A stretch of 64,000 bases of DNA from Flammula alnicola (lineage: Eukaryota; Basidiomycota; Agaricomycetes; Agaricales; Strophariaceae): assembly GCA_015499995.1 (NCBI GenBank), contig JADNRV010000188.1:1-64000 (forward strand). The letters run 5' to 3'. Each line of letters starts with the position of its first letter. Positions within the stretch are counted from its first letter, which is position 1. Shown piece by piece: positions 23,372 through 33,796 of the stretch. Below the pieces are notes generated by a model that was not told where the DNA came from, searched no databases, and saw nothing but the letters and a program-made list of their open reading frames with translations. The translations under genes and the position numbers were made by a program.

Positions 23372-24669
23372 TCACGAAGCACTGGCAGGAACCGTCGAAG
23401 CTCGCAGGTCATTGACATAGAGGCCCGCGGTGTCGACTTGGGCGACCCACAATTGCCATGCTCTCCCCAAGCTGAAAAATACATTAGCTCTCCAGCCTGC
23501 GAGATAATGATGCTGCACTCACAGCGAAGTGCTTTCCGTGGTGTTTGCGCCATCTTGTGCCTCTCTCGGAGTAAGACCCATAGATCCTCCCAGCAGCGTC
23601 GCTTGGAACTGCACCTTCGCGTCTTGCAGCGTATAAAATGATCGGAAGACGGCATCGCGCACGGACGAGCCCCGCACGGCCATCCCGTGTCCTTTCATGA
23701 GAACAACCTGGAAACGCCATTCATCAGTTCCTATCCACCTCTATTCGCTGGACTGCGTACGCCACCATCCGAGGAGAACGAGCGCGCAAGCGCGTCTCCA
23801 AGCACCGCCGTGCGGATGAGCGTGTCATGTGGCTGATTTTCGGGGAGTATACTGGTTGGCAGCTTTCCCGTGTCGAAGATGGGCGTTCCTTGGGTTCCTA
23901 TCGAACCGGCCTTGACGAGGGAGGAAGGAGGCATATTAGCTTGGAGCTTCTTTCAATGCTACGGGTAGACAGACTGTGTGCATTTGGGCTTTCAGAGGGA
24001 CGTTCGCACCCGCGAAAGGGAGGACTTCGGTCGTGTGACTGTGGACGACACCTTGGACGTCTGGGAAGGCTTTGTAGAGCTGTAATTCAAATTAAGGGAG
24101 GTATTCAGATACTGTGGGGTTTCAGCACACCTCGGAATGAATAAAAAGCTCCGCAAAGCCCGCTGGAATGTTCGCGCCCGTTACGGACGTGTTAAAAGTT
24201 AACGACAAGGCTGTGGCATTGTTAATCTCGTAACTAATATTAGAGACATCATGAGTGCTGGCCGCGGTGTTCCCAGCTTTGCCACACACGTTATAATTGA
24301 CTGAGATGTTGCGAGGGCTGGTGCAAGGGAAAATGACCTGCGATGCTGTGGTTGACGACACCAATGTGAACTGGTTCTTTAATACAAACTCACATGAAGA
24401 ACTCGCTCAGGTTATCTGGGTTGCGTACAGACACATGCCCAAAGGCATCGACAATGTCCAAGAAGTGCAATATATCTTCCGCAACAAATATTGGTTCATG
24501 GGACGTCAAAACTGAAGCAGCAACCACGGTACTTACGACCCGCATCCAAGAGGTCTGTCGTTGCGCTCAAGACCGCCGGAGATACACTGGTTGCAGCGCT
24601 GGAAACGGAGAATGCAGTAGACCAGGCACCTGCAAAAGCGAGCCAGGCAGAAAGGCGAGAAAGGCGCAT
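23372..24669 (-). CDS. Class II aldolase/adducin-domain protein with signal peptide
   Basis: Several exons read from MRLSRLSAWLAFAGAWSTAF (24669) to a TGA at 23372-23374. The first 20 residues form a good signal peptide, unusual for class II aldolases, which are typically cytosolic. The domain is clear: DIVDAFGHVSVRNPDN, AGFAELFIHSEV, VQGVVHSHTTEVLPFAG (metal-binding H-x-H), KAGSIGTQGTPIFDTG and VVLMKGHGMAVRG (third metal His). Class II aldolases use zinc or a similar divalent metal to cleave phosphorylated sugars. The secreted fungal branch has no established substrate that I know of. The intron between 'MHT' and 'AGSIG' uses a GTCTGT donor. All metal ligands are present, so it is probably functional. 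Confidence 0.75.
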
Positions 24670-25043
24670 ATCGAGAGATGGGGCATCGTGGAAGCAAGTG
24701 TCCTCGTTTTATGCGTCGTTAATGCATACTATTTTCTCTTCTTTGCCAGTCGTGGGACGGACATACCCATATTCCTATTCCTAGAAGCAGCTGTCTCCAA
24801 CTTCTACCGACTCTCACCATTGCAAGTCGCTGAGTCGCGGTACGAGAATGTGCGATTGTTCACAGACATGGTCACCTGCCATGACTCCATGTCAATGACC
24901 ACAACCTCAAGCGACGTATAAATAGCTCGATTTATATTTACGGAGTGGATGTGAATACTCTGGCGTCATTCGCGGTCGCTTGAAAGGACGTCCACAAGGC
25001 CCGTGTATCTGCGAGGGTTTAAATTCAGAATCCCAGTTTAGAA
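24670..25043. other. Intergenic
   Basis: Promoter side of the aldolase gene and 3' side of the next gene. No other feature was seen. Confidence 0.4.
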
Positions 25044-26556
25044 TTAATCCAACCATATCGCATGGCTCGCTCCCTGTATCTTTTCTTCATCTACCGGGTC
25101 GCCACTACTTTCTGCTTTACCATTCGCAGACGATGGCTTGTCAGTAGAAGGCCATTCCGCAACGACTTTAACACCGCCACTTCCCCACCCGTCCCATTCC
25201 AGGACACGCACTGCGCCAGCTCCAGACGGAGAAGCGGTAGCTTCATCGTCATCCGTGAGTAGGATCCATAAGCTCCCACTAGCATTTCCAGGGGTATCTT
25301 TGGGTAATATGTCGATAGCGTTGGCTTTACCCCCAGATGTAGGTGTCCGGAATCGTTCTGCGTCTTCGTCTGGAGAGCCAGAGCCAACCCGGCTATCCTG
25401 CTGAGGCAGACTGGTAAAGTTGCCTTCTTCGTCGAGAGGAAATACGCTAAGCCATCCTCGAATGTCAGGTGTCGAGCCACGCGTAGTAGTGATCAATATC
25501 TGGGGACTTGGGTTTGAAGCCGTTGGAGGTGGGAGCATGAGTGTATCGCCGCGGAAGGAATGGTCGGAGGTGGACGTCGATGAATGTGGTGAAAAACTCG
25601 ACCAGTTACGTGGCAGCAAGGAACGAGAAGCGATGTGCTCCAGAGTGGTTGGCGAGATTCGGTAGGCATCCACATAGTTAGCTAAAAGAGAGGGGTTTGC
25701 TCAGTAAACAGACCGAAGGACCGTAGGATAACTTACAATGTTCAGTTACGCAATACAGCACCTTTCCGTTTGGGTGAACTTTAACGTGTCGCGGACCATC
25801 ATTCGCATCCTTTCCGCGTGGAGATCCAATAGATGTGGTGTGCTTTAAATGGCCACTTGTAGAATTCCACTCATACATTTCGATTGAATTTGTACCAAGC
25901 ACAGGTATGAATGCATGCTGACGAGAGGGCGTGAACTCGATTCCATGGGATCCATATCGCTATTCGTAGATGCAAATTAAACACATGAAGATAAGAATAT
26001 CTTTAAGGACATACCAATGCTACCCTTGTCTTGTCTGCATTCTCCAATTCACTTTCCGGGACGAAGAGTATTTGCTGAACCTTTTTGCCAAATCCCCCCG
26101 TTTTGGGATCTATTAAGTGGGCTTCACCTGTAGGCCCGCCTACAGAGTATGCATGCGTATAGGGCGGTGGGACAGTAATGTACGATGATGTGGCAGCTGT
26201 TGTCGATTTAGTGGTACACCAAAGACGTAAAGGCTCCTCGAGCACGCACTGATTGGGACAGTGTTGATATGCGTCACCCTCCAGGATTCAGAGCGCTCCA
26301 CATGCCAACTTGAAAGCGAAGGGGGAAGTGCCCAGCTGGTCGTATACACACGATCTTTGTGTTGATTGGCCGCCAGATATTGATGCGGCCCATGCGCAGG
26401 TATTGTCTGCAAGTGAGATAGAGATCGGTTGGATGGGGAGAAAGCAAGTAAGAATAAGGAAAGAGATCGAAATGAGCCAGATAAGATGTGGTAGATGGGC
26501 AATTCTGGAACGACTGTGCTGTTGAGTGGGATGTTCAGGACATTCTGAACGTCCAT
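25044..26556 (-). CDS. Carboxy-cis,cis-muconate cyclase-type beta-propeller protein
   Basis: Four exons (26250-26556, 26015-26196, 25737-25959, 25044-25681) sum to 1350 bp in frame, giving 449 aa. Diagnostic stretches are ITATSSYITVPPPYTHAYS, VGGPTGEAHLIDPKTGGFG, RYGSHGIEFTPSRQHAF, VLGTNSIEMYEWN and GPRHVKVHPNGKVLYCVTEH. These belong to the lactonase-type seven-bladed propeller family that includes fungal 3-carboxy-cis,cis-muconate cyclase, which cyclises the ring-cleavage product of protocatechuate. The family also contains enzymes of other function, so the substrate is not certain. A 904-bp transposon begins about 285 bp upstream of the start codon and may alter its promoter. Confidence 0.75.
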
Positions 26557-26841
26557 GACTTCGGAATGTATAAGGGAAAAATGGCCCGGGGTTGACCAAT
26601 TTTTTTGAGTTTTATCTAGACAGGGTATTCGTTGGGTATTCGTAAGAAACTGGAAGAAACTGGAAGAAAAGAAATGTTATCGAGGACCAGTGATGGTTCG
26701 GGTAGGAAGTCACTAGTCACCGGAACCTGGGATAAGATAACTTGGCGTGAGTTCCACCAAATACAATGAGCGTGATGATGATGTGATGAGAATGTATTTG
26801 GATGTGCAAGAGAACCTAACACCGGTTTTCTTGTTTGTGCC

Positions 26842-27018
26842 CAGGCTCCTAGAACCAGCACGCTCGTATCACTCGCAACTTCATCCTAATAGGTAGTAGG
26901 GACTTTTTATCTAATCTTATCAAAATTATCTTATCATATCAAAGTGTAAACAAGAGTAAATTCATCTAAGGTGGGTTGCGAGTGATAGAGCGGCTGGCAA
27001 ACTTTGGATTCGGTGATC
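26842..27018 (+). repeat. Left 177-bp terminal inverted repeat
   Basis: Begins CAGGCTCCTAGAACCAGC and ends TTCGGTGATC; identical in complement to 27569-27745. The arm itself contains ATCACTCGCAAC near its outer end and GTTGCGAGTGAT near its inner end. Each arm can therefore also fold on itself. Confidence 0.9.
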
Positions 27019-27568
27019 CAAAAGTGATCCCCGAGTCACATCAAGTCACACACGCTCCCAACAACCTCTCGTCGGCGGCATCCTGTAATATACCCATTCT
27101 TATAAACTCTTTCATGTTTTTAAGTATCAAGATATTTAATTTGTAGAAATTAGATGTTGGTTAGCCCAAACCGCATTTTTCTGCTCCCAAAACTAAATAA
27201 AAGCGGATTTATCCCTAATTTGCATACCCATCCATGCTCTCTGGCATAGAAGAATATGTTTCTTCAACTTCTGTTCATAAATTTTATTCCTTTATTATTT
27301 ATATCATTCTTTCGGCAGGTCAAAGACGCGAGAGAAGGAGAAGAACAAGGTTGGAGTGCAAGGAACTACACTGGGCAAAATCCAAAAATCCCAAAGTCAT
27401 CCCTTGAAAACTCATATGTGTCAAACTTTCAAAACAGTTGATGTGCAAGACAATCTCACAGCTGATAATTTGAGTTAATCTATGAGTGAATGTTGCAAGA
27501 ATGAGAGGGCAAAGCAAGAGCAATCCGGAAAGCGTGACAACCTGAAGGGACTTGTTCCTGGTTACCGA

Positions 27569-27745
27569 GATCACCGAATCCAAAGTTTGCCAGCCGCTCT
27601 ATCACTCGCAACCCACCTTAGATGAATTTACTCTTGTTTACACTTTGATATGATAAGATAATTTTGATAAGATTAGATAAAAAGTCCCTACTACCTATTA
27701 GGATGAAGTTGCGAGTGATACGAGCGTGCTGGTTCTAGGAGCCTG
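27569..27745 (-). repeat. Right 177-bp terminal inverted repeat
   Basis: Exact reverse complement of 26842-27018, immediately followed by the second copy of the 9-bp direct repeat GTTTGTGCC. Confidence 0.9.
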
Positions 27746-27812
27746 GTTTGTGCCTGGGCTTTCGCGGGCTTTGCGAATATTCGAAATTTCGGAGCTTTGA
27801 ACCGTCGAGGAC

Positions 27813-28522
27813 GTTCCGTATTTCGAGAGTCCGAACTGCCGCCGATCCGCCTGTCCGCCTGTCCGCCTAGCCCGCTTATCTCATCAGTCACAGTCGCCTG
27901 CACTTCCACCATCATGTACGCTTCCCCTGCCTTGTAATTATTGAAATTTATCCCCTGCATCGCCCCTCAGACCCCGCCAATGGTCGACGCGGTGTATATT
28001 AATATCATAGCAGTAAATATATAAATTTGTATTGATAGAAATACTAGAAAACTTGCAGCTTTGGGAAGTGACGGATAAACGTTACTACCTTTGTACAAGA
28101 GCGTGTTACACTGTTACTGCTGGAATTCAAGGAAAATGAGCTAACAAATGAATGTTGTATAGATTTCTACGCAAGACGAGATCCACCTTTGGAAGTTCTC
28201 GAGAAGGAAACAGGGTACAAAGTAACAGGGATTTGACATTTCCTAACGAAAATGTGATTAAACCTTGAAAAACTACCTATTCACCACTTCTGACAAGGGC
28301 GTTGTGAGTGAAGGCTGATCCGGTGATATAAAATTGGTCTTGTTCAATGAATACAGAGGGACCCAGCATATAATATAATATAAGCGCGGGCGGCAGCGCG
28401 AGACACGTCCAAGGCGCGCTGATCACGGGACAGACATTTTGGGTATATTATTATTTGTCAGCCTCATGTAGGTTAGGCGGACTGGCGGATTGGCGGCGGT
28501 TCGGACTCTCGAATTCCGGAAC
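27813..28522. repeat. Older imperfect inverted repeat around a 600-bp non-coding core
   Basis: The arm at 27813-27869 (GTTCCGTATTTCGAGAGTCC onward, then GCCGCCGATCCGCC) matches the complement of 28474-28522. There are several mismatches and an extra TGTCCGCC copy in the left arm. The interior has no gene. It looks like a decayed MITE or fold-back element immediately beside the younger element. Confidence 0.55.
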
Positions 28523-28965
28523 TTTCTGGAACCGTCCATCCACCGATCACCTGGACCGTGGGCGTATGTTCAAAAGGCATCCGCTTTGGATCGGGCCGGG
28601 TCGATGACCAAGCACGCATGAGATCCAAAGATATTCAGCATTTCAAATCCGGATTTCGAAAATGAAAGCTGAGAAGCCCGAGAAAGTCCTGAGCGTCTGG
28701 ACAGGTCGATTTGTGGCATATGTATGCCGAGAACAAACCTGCTATACCAACCAGAGTGAAACTCACAGCTGGCAGGTTGGATAGGCAGACATAGGCACAA
28801 ATCCAGACTGGCACCCCAACTCGAGTGGAACTCTGGTGTATAAATGATCGGACGTCTAAATTTTATAGGCAGTGGTTGCGGATTCATGATTCAAGCGGTA
28901 AGATACATGTGCAAGCAGAAGAAGGTAAGCTAATTGAAATAATAAAGTTAACTAGAAGCGAAATG
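28523..28965. other. Flank of the tyrosine-recombinase retroelement
   Basis: No gene recognised. If the neighbouring element has DIRS/Ngaro-type split repeats, part of them should lie here, but I could not identify a copy. Confidence 0.3.
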
Positions 28966-30903
28966 TCAAGTGTCTGTTAAAGCGTCGAGGGATGGTTGAG
29001 AAATATTATGACTGATGCGGAATTGTTCGAAAATAGTAGCCAGCTCATCTACGTGACTCCTCTTGTAGGCCTTCGATGTGCTCATGGGTAAGATCTCCTC
29101 CATGCGCCGCCAGTACAGCAGGAATGCGAGTGAAGTCCATCCGCCAGTAGCGGCTATGATTTCCGGGGGTACACCTGCCAACAGTAGCTCGACAGCCCCT
29201 CCGATACGGAAGCTGTGACCTAGAACATGAGCCAGTAGTGCCGATGTCCAGATGGATGATGCGAAGTCGAGGAAGATATGTTTGATCATGTTCTTGACGC
29301 CTCCAGATGGTAATCGATAGGCGAAGAGTGCTGCAGAAGCTGGGATGTCCGCGTTGACATCAAGGTGGTTCTGGAGAGCTTTGCAAGGGCATAAGGAGTC
29401 GTCGCGAGCAGTTAAGATGATTGTGGCGCCCTCCTCTTTGGTGGTTTTTGTCCAAGGTATGCGGAAATGCGCTGATCGCGTACCATCTCGCAATGTGCGG
29501 AAAGTCACACTAGGGTGAATGAGCCAACTGAAATCATAGAAAGAAATGAATACATACTGGGATGATCAGGTGACATGATAGAAAGGATCAAAGGAGGCAT
29601 CTATGGAGACGGTCGTTTCGCCCAAGCGCCGGCAACCCCAGAATGTGCAGAGCGCGACTGCCCACACTGCCGCATGGAAAGGATTGGATAATGAGAGGGC
29701 ACGATGCAGGCACGAGAGATGTTCGATGGAGACTGGTGCGCGCAAAGGACATTTGTGTTTTGCTCCTTCTTTGTTCGCCGCTTTGCGTGCGAAGTCGACC
29801 CAGACATCGTCTTCGCCATGCCAGGGTGCGTAGTTGATGAGGTGCCAGCTTCGAATGCCAGAGAGCCATCCTTTGATTGTGCCGCCAGGGTGCAGGCCCT
29901 TGTGTTCCGCGATGAAGGCGCAGATGAGCGCGTAGGAAGCTGGCATTCTGTCCTCCTCGGAGATGGCATATTTGTCACAGAATTGGGTCCAGCGTAAAGG
30001 GCCTGCGGCGTAGGATGATTTCGTTGCCGGTGCGAGTGCGCCGCGGATAGTCATCATGACTGGCTCGACGAGATCGTCAGGAATGAGGTTGTTGAGTTGA
30101 GCACGGTGTTGTTTGGCAAACGGAGTGTCCCACACGAATAAGCGATCCCCGGCCGCAACGTGAGGACGGAGAGCGCTGTCCGCAATGTTGCATCCCGCCT
30201 TTGGCTTGCGCGGTTTGATGATGCGTGATGCCTCGCGGGAAGGGTAGTTCGTAAAACGGCTTGGTGGATGTGACGAAAGGGGGGTGGTGTGGATCAATGG
30301 TAAGTCCGTTTGTAAGTTACTGGCATGGCGAGGGAATGGGTGCAAATTTAAAGATGATGGTACGTGCGGAGGAGAAATTTTTTGTGATAATAATACATGT
30401 GATTGGGATTGAGAAGATGCTGACGATGATGATGAGATTGTGTTATTGTGCAAAGAATGGAAATTCTGAACAGACGTGGGACGAGTACTATGTGCTACGG
30501 AATGCGAGAGATTATGTACAAAAGGATTGGGATTGAAATTATGAGAGAACGTGGGGCGCGGTAAAGACTTGACGTCTTCACCCACGTCTCTCTCGACAGC
30601 ACGCGCCGCCGAAAAAATGAAAGGGTTTAAACTAGACATTACAGAAACAATTGCGAAGCTCATCTGGGAGCGTGAATGATGGAAAAATTTGCTTACCCAG
30701 TAACCCTGGTTCTCCGCGCGAGATAGGGTCTGCAGGGTTTGCAGCTGAAGCGACGTATACGAGCTCTGGAGTGATGAATAATGGAAGGAGGACGGCATAA
30801 GTGCGCCTGACTGATAGATTGATATGGTGGTTGCAGCTACAGCCTTTGTCGAGCGCGCCAATGGTGCCGTTGTTGTCGGAGTGGATGAGAAGGCGGGTGT
30901 CAT
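28966..30903 (-). pseudogene. Tyrosine recombinase of the DIRS-like element, with premature TGA
   Basis: The N-terminal part is low-complexity. The SAM-like DNA-binding region reads IRGALAPATKSSYAAGPLRW. The catalytic domain has the first Arg in WGCRRLGETT, the H-x-x-R in GHSFRIGGAVELLL, and the nucleophile Tyr in LAFLLYWRRMEEIL. The frame stops at TGA 29566-29568 just after FDPFYHVT. It resumes after an intron-like gap (GTATGT...TTTCAG, ending about 29533) as TFRTLRDGTRSAHF. The TGA sits where relatives have Arg, as I recall the family, so a C-to-T change is likely. All catalytic residues remain. Confidence 0.7.
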
Positions 30904-32818
30904 GATATCCGCTGGCCTGTAGGAAATATACCAGTAGCTCTATTGCGACTGTTTCAAGCCAACATATATCTCTGCCGAAAATCTTCCAGGATGGATGAAG
31001 ACGGAAGGCCGCCCACTCATCGCCCATCACAATGCCGATGCCCCAGGATGTCGAAGCATCGACGAACAGATGTAAGTCCCTGGTAAGGCCGCGAGGACGC
31101 AACGTCCTCGAGACGCCGATGACAGAGAGCGTATTGAGCCACCACTTGAGATCGGAGATGACCGATTTCGGTGGGAACAGTATGGCGTATTCTCTATCTG
31201 CTGGGAATTTTGACGCGAAGTTCGAGAGGGAAGCTAGATGTGAGCGGCCCTCCCTGTAGACGAAGGAGATGTGACATAGGGACCCATGGATTTTCTGGAC
31301 ATCCAGTAGTTGGCAAGGATGCCCAGAAAACCTATCGAGGAATTGTCGAACGCGGCCGAAGAACTTGAGGCGTTTTTCTTCGGGTAGGCTGACGAGTTTG
31401 TTTGGAATGTCCCAGAGGAACCCAATGAACGTGGTGATGAATTTGAATGTGTCGTCTCCTTTTTCTTCGTGCCACGGAATGCCCAGGGGTGCGATGCGGC
31501 GAAGCATCTCGGCCTTGTCGTAATCGTACGAGAAATCACCGTCGACGTAAATTCCGGTGGGTGAAGGGAATCGGAAGACATTTAGATCATCTTCGTACTT
31601 TGGTACAGGTGCGACACCTTCTCCATCCCAAATGTCGACCGACGCATTCGACGCCATGCTAGAATTGCTGCTCGCGCAGGCGGCGCCGAATGGGTGTGCA
31701 TGATCGATGAAAAATTGGCCCGGAAGCCCTTGGACAACCAACCAGGGCTTGTGCGATGGATGGACTGGGCATGTGCGATGGAATTTCGCGATGTCGAGGG
31801 TACAAACTTGTGTACCAGGGGGGGCGTGTGCGATCTGGTGAATGAATCGTGAGCTGTCTACTCGATGTGAGAGGCAGATGGTATGAAATAAATCATGAAT
31901 CGTGATAGGAATAGAGCGCGGATGAGTCGCGAGATGTGGCATGAGCTGAATGGTATATCACCCAGAGGCGAGTAGATAGGGATGGAAATGTATATCGGTT
32001 TGTGAATATATCACGAAATAGCATGTATGTTGGCATGAGCCGGATGGAATGAACTCTCAAATGATCGAGTTCAAAGGTAACGCACGGATGCAAATACCCG
32101 AGCAATGTATAGATAATGAATGAGAAACCAGACTCTCGCACTAAACGCAAAGAGTCGGTGCAATAGGGTGGATAGAAAGGGTAGATTCATAACGTTAAAT
32201 AATGCTTACAATGTCAGCAACCTTTGACGTGGTGTCAAATCTTGTAGGGAAGTCTTCTTTGGCGATATGTGAATTGACGGAATTGTGTTCTTTGGTGCTC
32301 TTCGAGAGGTGTCGGCAGATTTGTACTTTGTCTGGAGCGCCACCTGGTTGGGGTTGAACAACTGCGATGATGGGAGATGCATGAAATGGGCCGCGGAGAG
32401 TGCGTTCGACTTCTTCGCGGGTGTATGGGCCTGACATGCGGCCGGATGTGACCTCTTTGCGAAGATAATCCTGGATGGTGTCAATATGTTCTAAAAAGGA
32501 TGGATTATGTGGAAGGATGACTGTCTCTCGAATGTCGGGCATGCGCCCTAAAGGAAAACCGTGCAAAAGATTGTCTACGAGGAGAGGATAAAAGGAAGTA
32601 AGGCTATGTTTGTCTAAAAAGGATTCGAAAGCGGCTGCGTTATATGGGTGGATTATTCTAGAGAAAACGTCTTCGTGAAGGTGAATAGAAGGATCAAATT
32701 TCGGTCTATGGAAAATAGAAGAGGAAAAGTCGGTATAAGTAAGGCGAGGTGGTTGCGAGGTGGCTAAGAATTCTTCAAACGTCGGAAGGGGGTGGGCAGC
32801 AGGTCCATGAGAATGCAT
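30632..32818 (-). CDS. Reverse transcriptase-RNase H of the DIRS-like element (interrupted)
   Basis: The first part (32818-32195) carries the fingers region (TREEVERTLRGPFHASPI). After a non-coding interval the palm continues: CTLDIAKFHRTCPVHP with the first catalytic Asp, and KYEDDLNVFR as the YxDD box. The RNase H follows, with LFVDASTSWGIGIVM and LLIHSDNNGTIGALD. The interval (about 32209 down to about 31860) starts with a GTAAGC donor-like site and contains stops. It may be a real intron of about 330 bp or a disabling insertion. The frame downstream is open to a stop at 30632. Confidence 0.7.
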
Positions 32819-33587
32819 GGTGGCCTTTTCCGCAGTAAGAACAGATGTGGGCGCGCTCGTCTTTGGGATGGGAGCATTCTGATCGATCGCCCTTGAGATT
32901 GAAACGGATGCAAATTTCTTTGCTGTCGGGCGCTCGGAGAATTCGGTTGGAGTATTTCGCCCAGGTAGGTTTTCCGTCACTGGATTTTGCGGGCGTTGTG
33001 TCGTTAGAGTGGGATAGGATGGTGTGGCCCCTCCGGGCGCATAAGATGCAGCAAGCGGGGAGGGGAGACTTCGAGCTGCCAGATGGAAAGGGAGAGGAGT
33101 TGGTGGATGAAGAGTAAGAGTTGCCTGGACGTGAGAACCGTCCGTTGCTGCCACCGCTACGAGGTGGGAAATTCTGCGATTTTCCCAGACCCTGCAAAAC
33201 CTCGAGGGTGCGAGCCCATGTCTTGGCCTCGGATTTTGCGAGGGCATAAAGGTCGGCATAATGCGCGGCGTTGTATTCTTTCTTCTCACTCCGGAATTCT
33301 TGACGAAGTTCAAGCTCTAGAGACTTCCAGGCCTCGTATGTATCGTCTTTGTCAATCTGTGAATTAAAGAAATTAAAATGATCAGAGAACCACCCAGCAA
33401 AGCTGCCGGATGGTCCCTCCTTGTCTCGCTCTTGTTGAAATCTGTACATTTGCCAGCCGGCCTCTGACCACTGGCTGCATGTTAAAGATAGCTCAGCGCC
33501 GAGCTTGTTGGACAGCTTCGCGATGTCCAGAATTTTTAACCCTTTGGACATGCCGTCCAACGGGTTCGCTTTAACTGTATCCAGCAT
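32775..33587 (-). CDS. DIRS-like ORF1 (gag-like) protein
   Basis: 270 aa from MLDTVKANPLDGMSKGLK. The first half is helical and charged (AWKSLELELRQEFRSEKKEY). The middle is Ser/Gly-rich. The end carries cysteine/histidine clusters (ACCILCARRGHTILSH, then ICIRFN, HICSYCGKGHHAFSW) like the nucleic-acid-binding region of DIRS gag proteins. Its 3' part overlaps the RT reading frame, so RT expression probably needs a frameshift or splice. An upstream exon may be missing. Confidence 0.6.
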   Translation of the reverse strand: MLDTVKANPLDGMSKGLKILDIAKLSNKLGAELSLTCSQWSEAGWQMYRFQQERDKEGPSGSFAGWFSDHFNFFNSQIDKDDTYEAWKSLELELRQEFRSEKKEYNAAHYADLYALAKSEAKTWARTLEVLQGLGKSQNFPPRSGGSNGRFSRPGNSYSSSTNSSPFPSGSSKSPLPACCILCARRGHTILSHSNDTTPAKSSDGKPTWAKYSNRILRAPDSKEICIRFNLKGDRSECSHPKDERAHICSYCGKGHHAFSWTCCPPPSDV

Positions 33588-33796
33588 TGAGTTAGTAGTC
33601 CCCTGTTATAACTCGATCAGATCTCGGGCAATCGGAAAGGTAAAAAAGCGGCGAAGTTAACGAGTTGGCTCAACTTGCGGCATTCTCCGACGCAGTGTTC
33701 TGAGTGACGTTTGAACCGCCCTGCTCCCTGCGATACAGCTGAGGGGTTATCAATTTCTATGACACCTAACTACGCATGAATAGGATGAATATATTG

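Larger units (their letters stand above)
26842..27745. mobile_element. Nonautonomous element with perfect 177-bp inverted repeats (MULE-type MITE)
   Basis: The 177 bases at 26842-27018 are the exact reverse complement of 27569-27745, by base-by-base reading. The ends are CAGGCTCCTAGAACC and its complement. The 9 bp GTTTGTGCC directly flanks both sides (26833-26841 and 27746-27754), as a target-site duplication. The 550-bp interior has no credible gene. Long perfect inverted repeats plus a 9-bp duplication fit Mutator-like elements (9-11 bp duplications). The lack of any mismatch between arms suggests recent insertion. It sits in the upstream region of the cyclase-type gene. Confidence 0.85.
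28966..33587 (-). mobile_element. Tyrosine-recombinase (DIRS-like) retrotransposon
   Basis: In minus-strand order: a gag-like ORF with Cys/His clusters, an RT-RNase H region, then a tyrosine recombinase overlapping the RT-RH frame by about 270 bp. This order and the overlap are hallmarks of DIRS-type elements, which integrate by recombinase rather than DDE integrase and leave no target duplication. No methyltransferase domain was seen, so a Ngaro/PAT-like relative is possible. Terminal split repeats were not found. The recombinase has a premature stop, so this copy is probably inactive. Confidence 0.8.

Noticed and set aside
32845..33117. Plus-strand ORFs inside the DIRS-like element (also 29603-29997, 31032-31368)
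   Set aside because: They lie opposite recognisable gag, RT and recombinase coding sequence and are shadows.
33600..33790. Terminal repeats for the MULE-like or DIRS-like elements
   Set aside because: Compared by eye with the opposite flanks (28523-28965 and 37206-37624); no convincing direct or inverted match.
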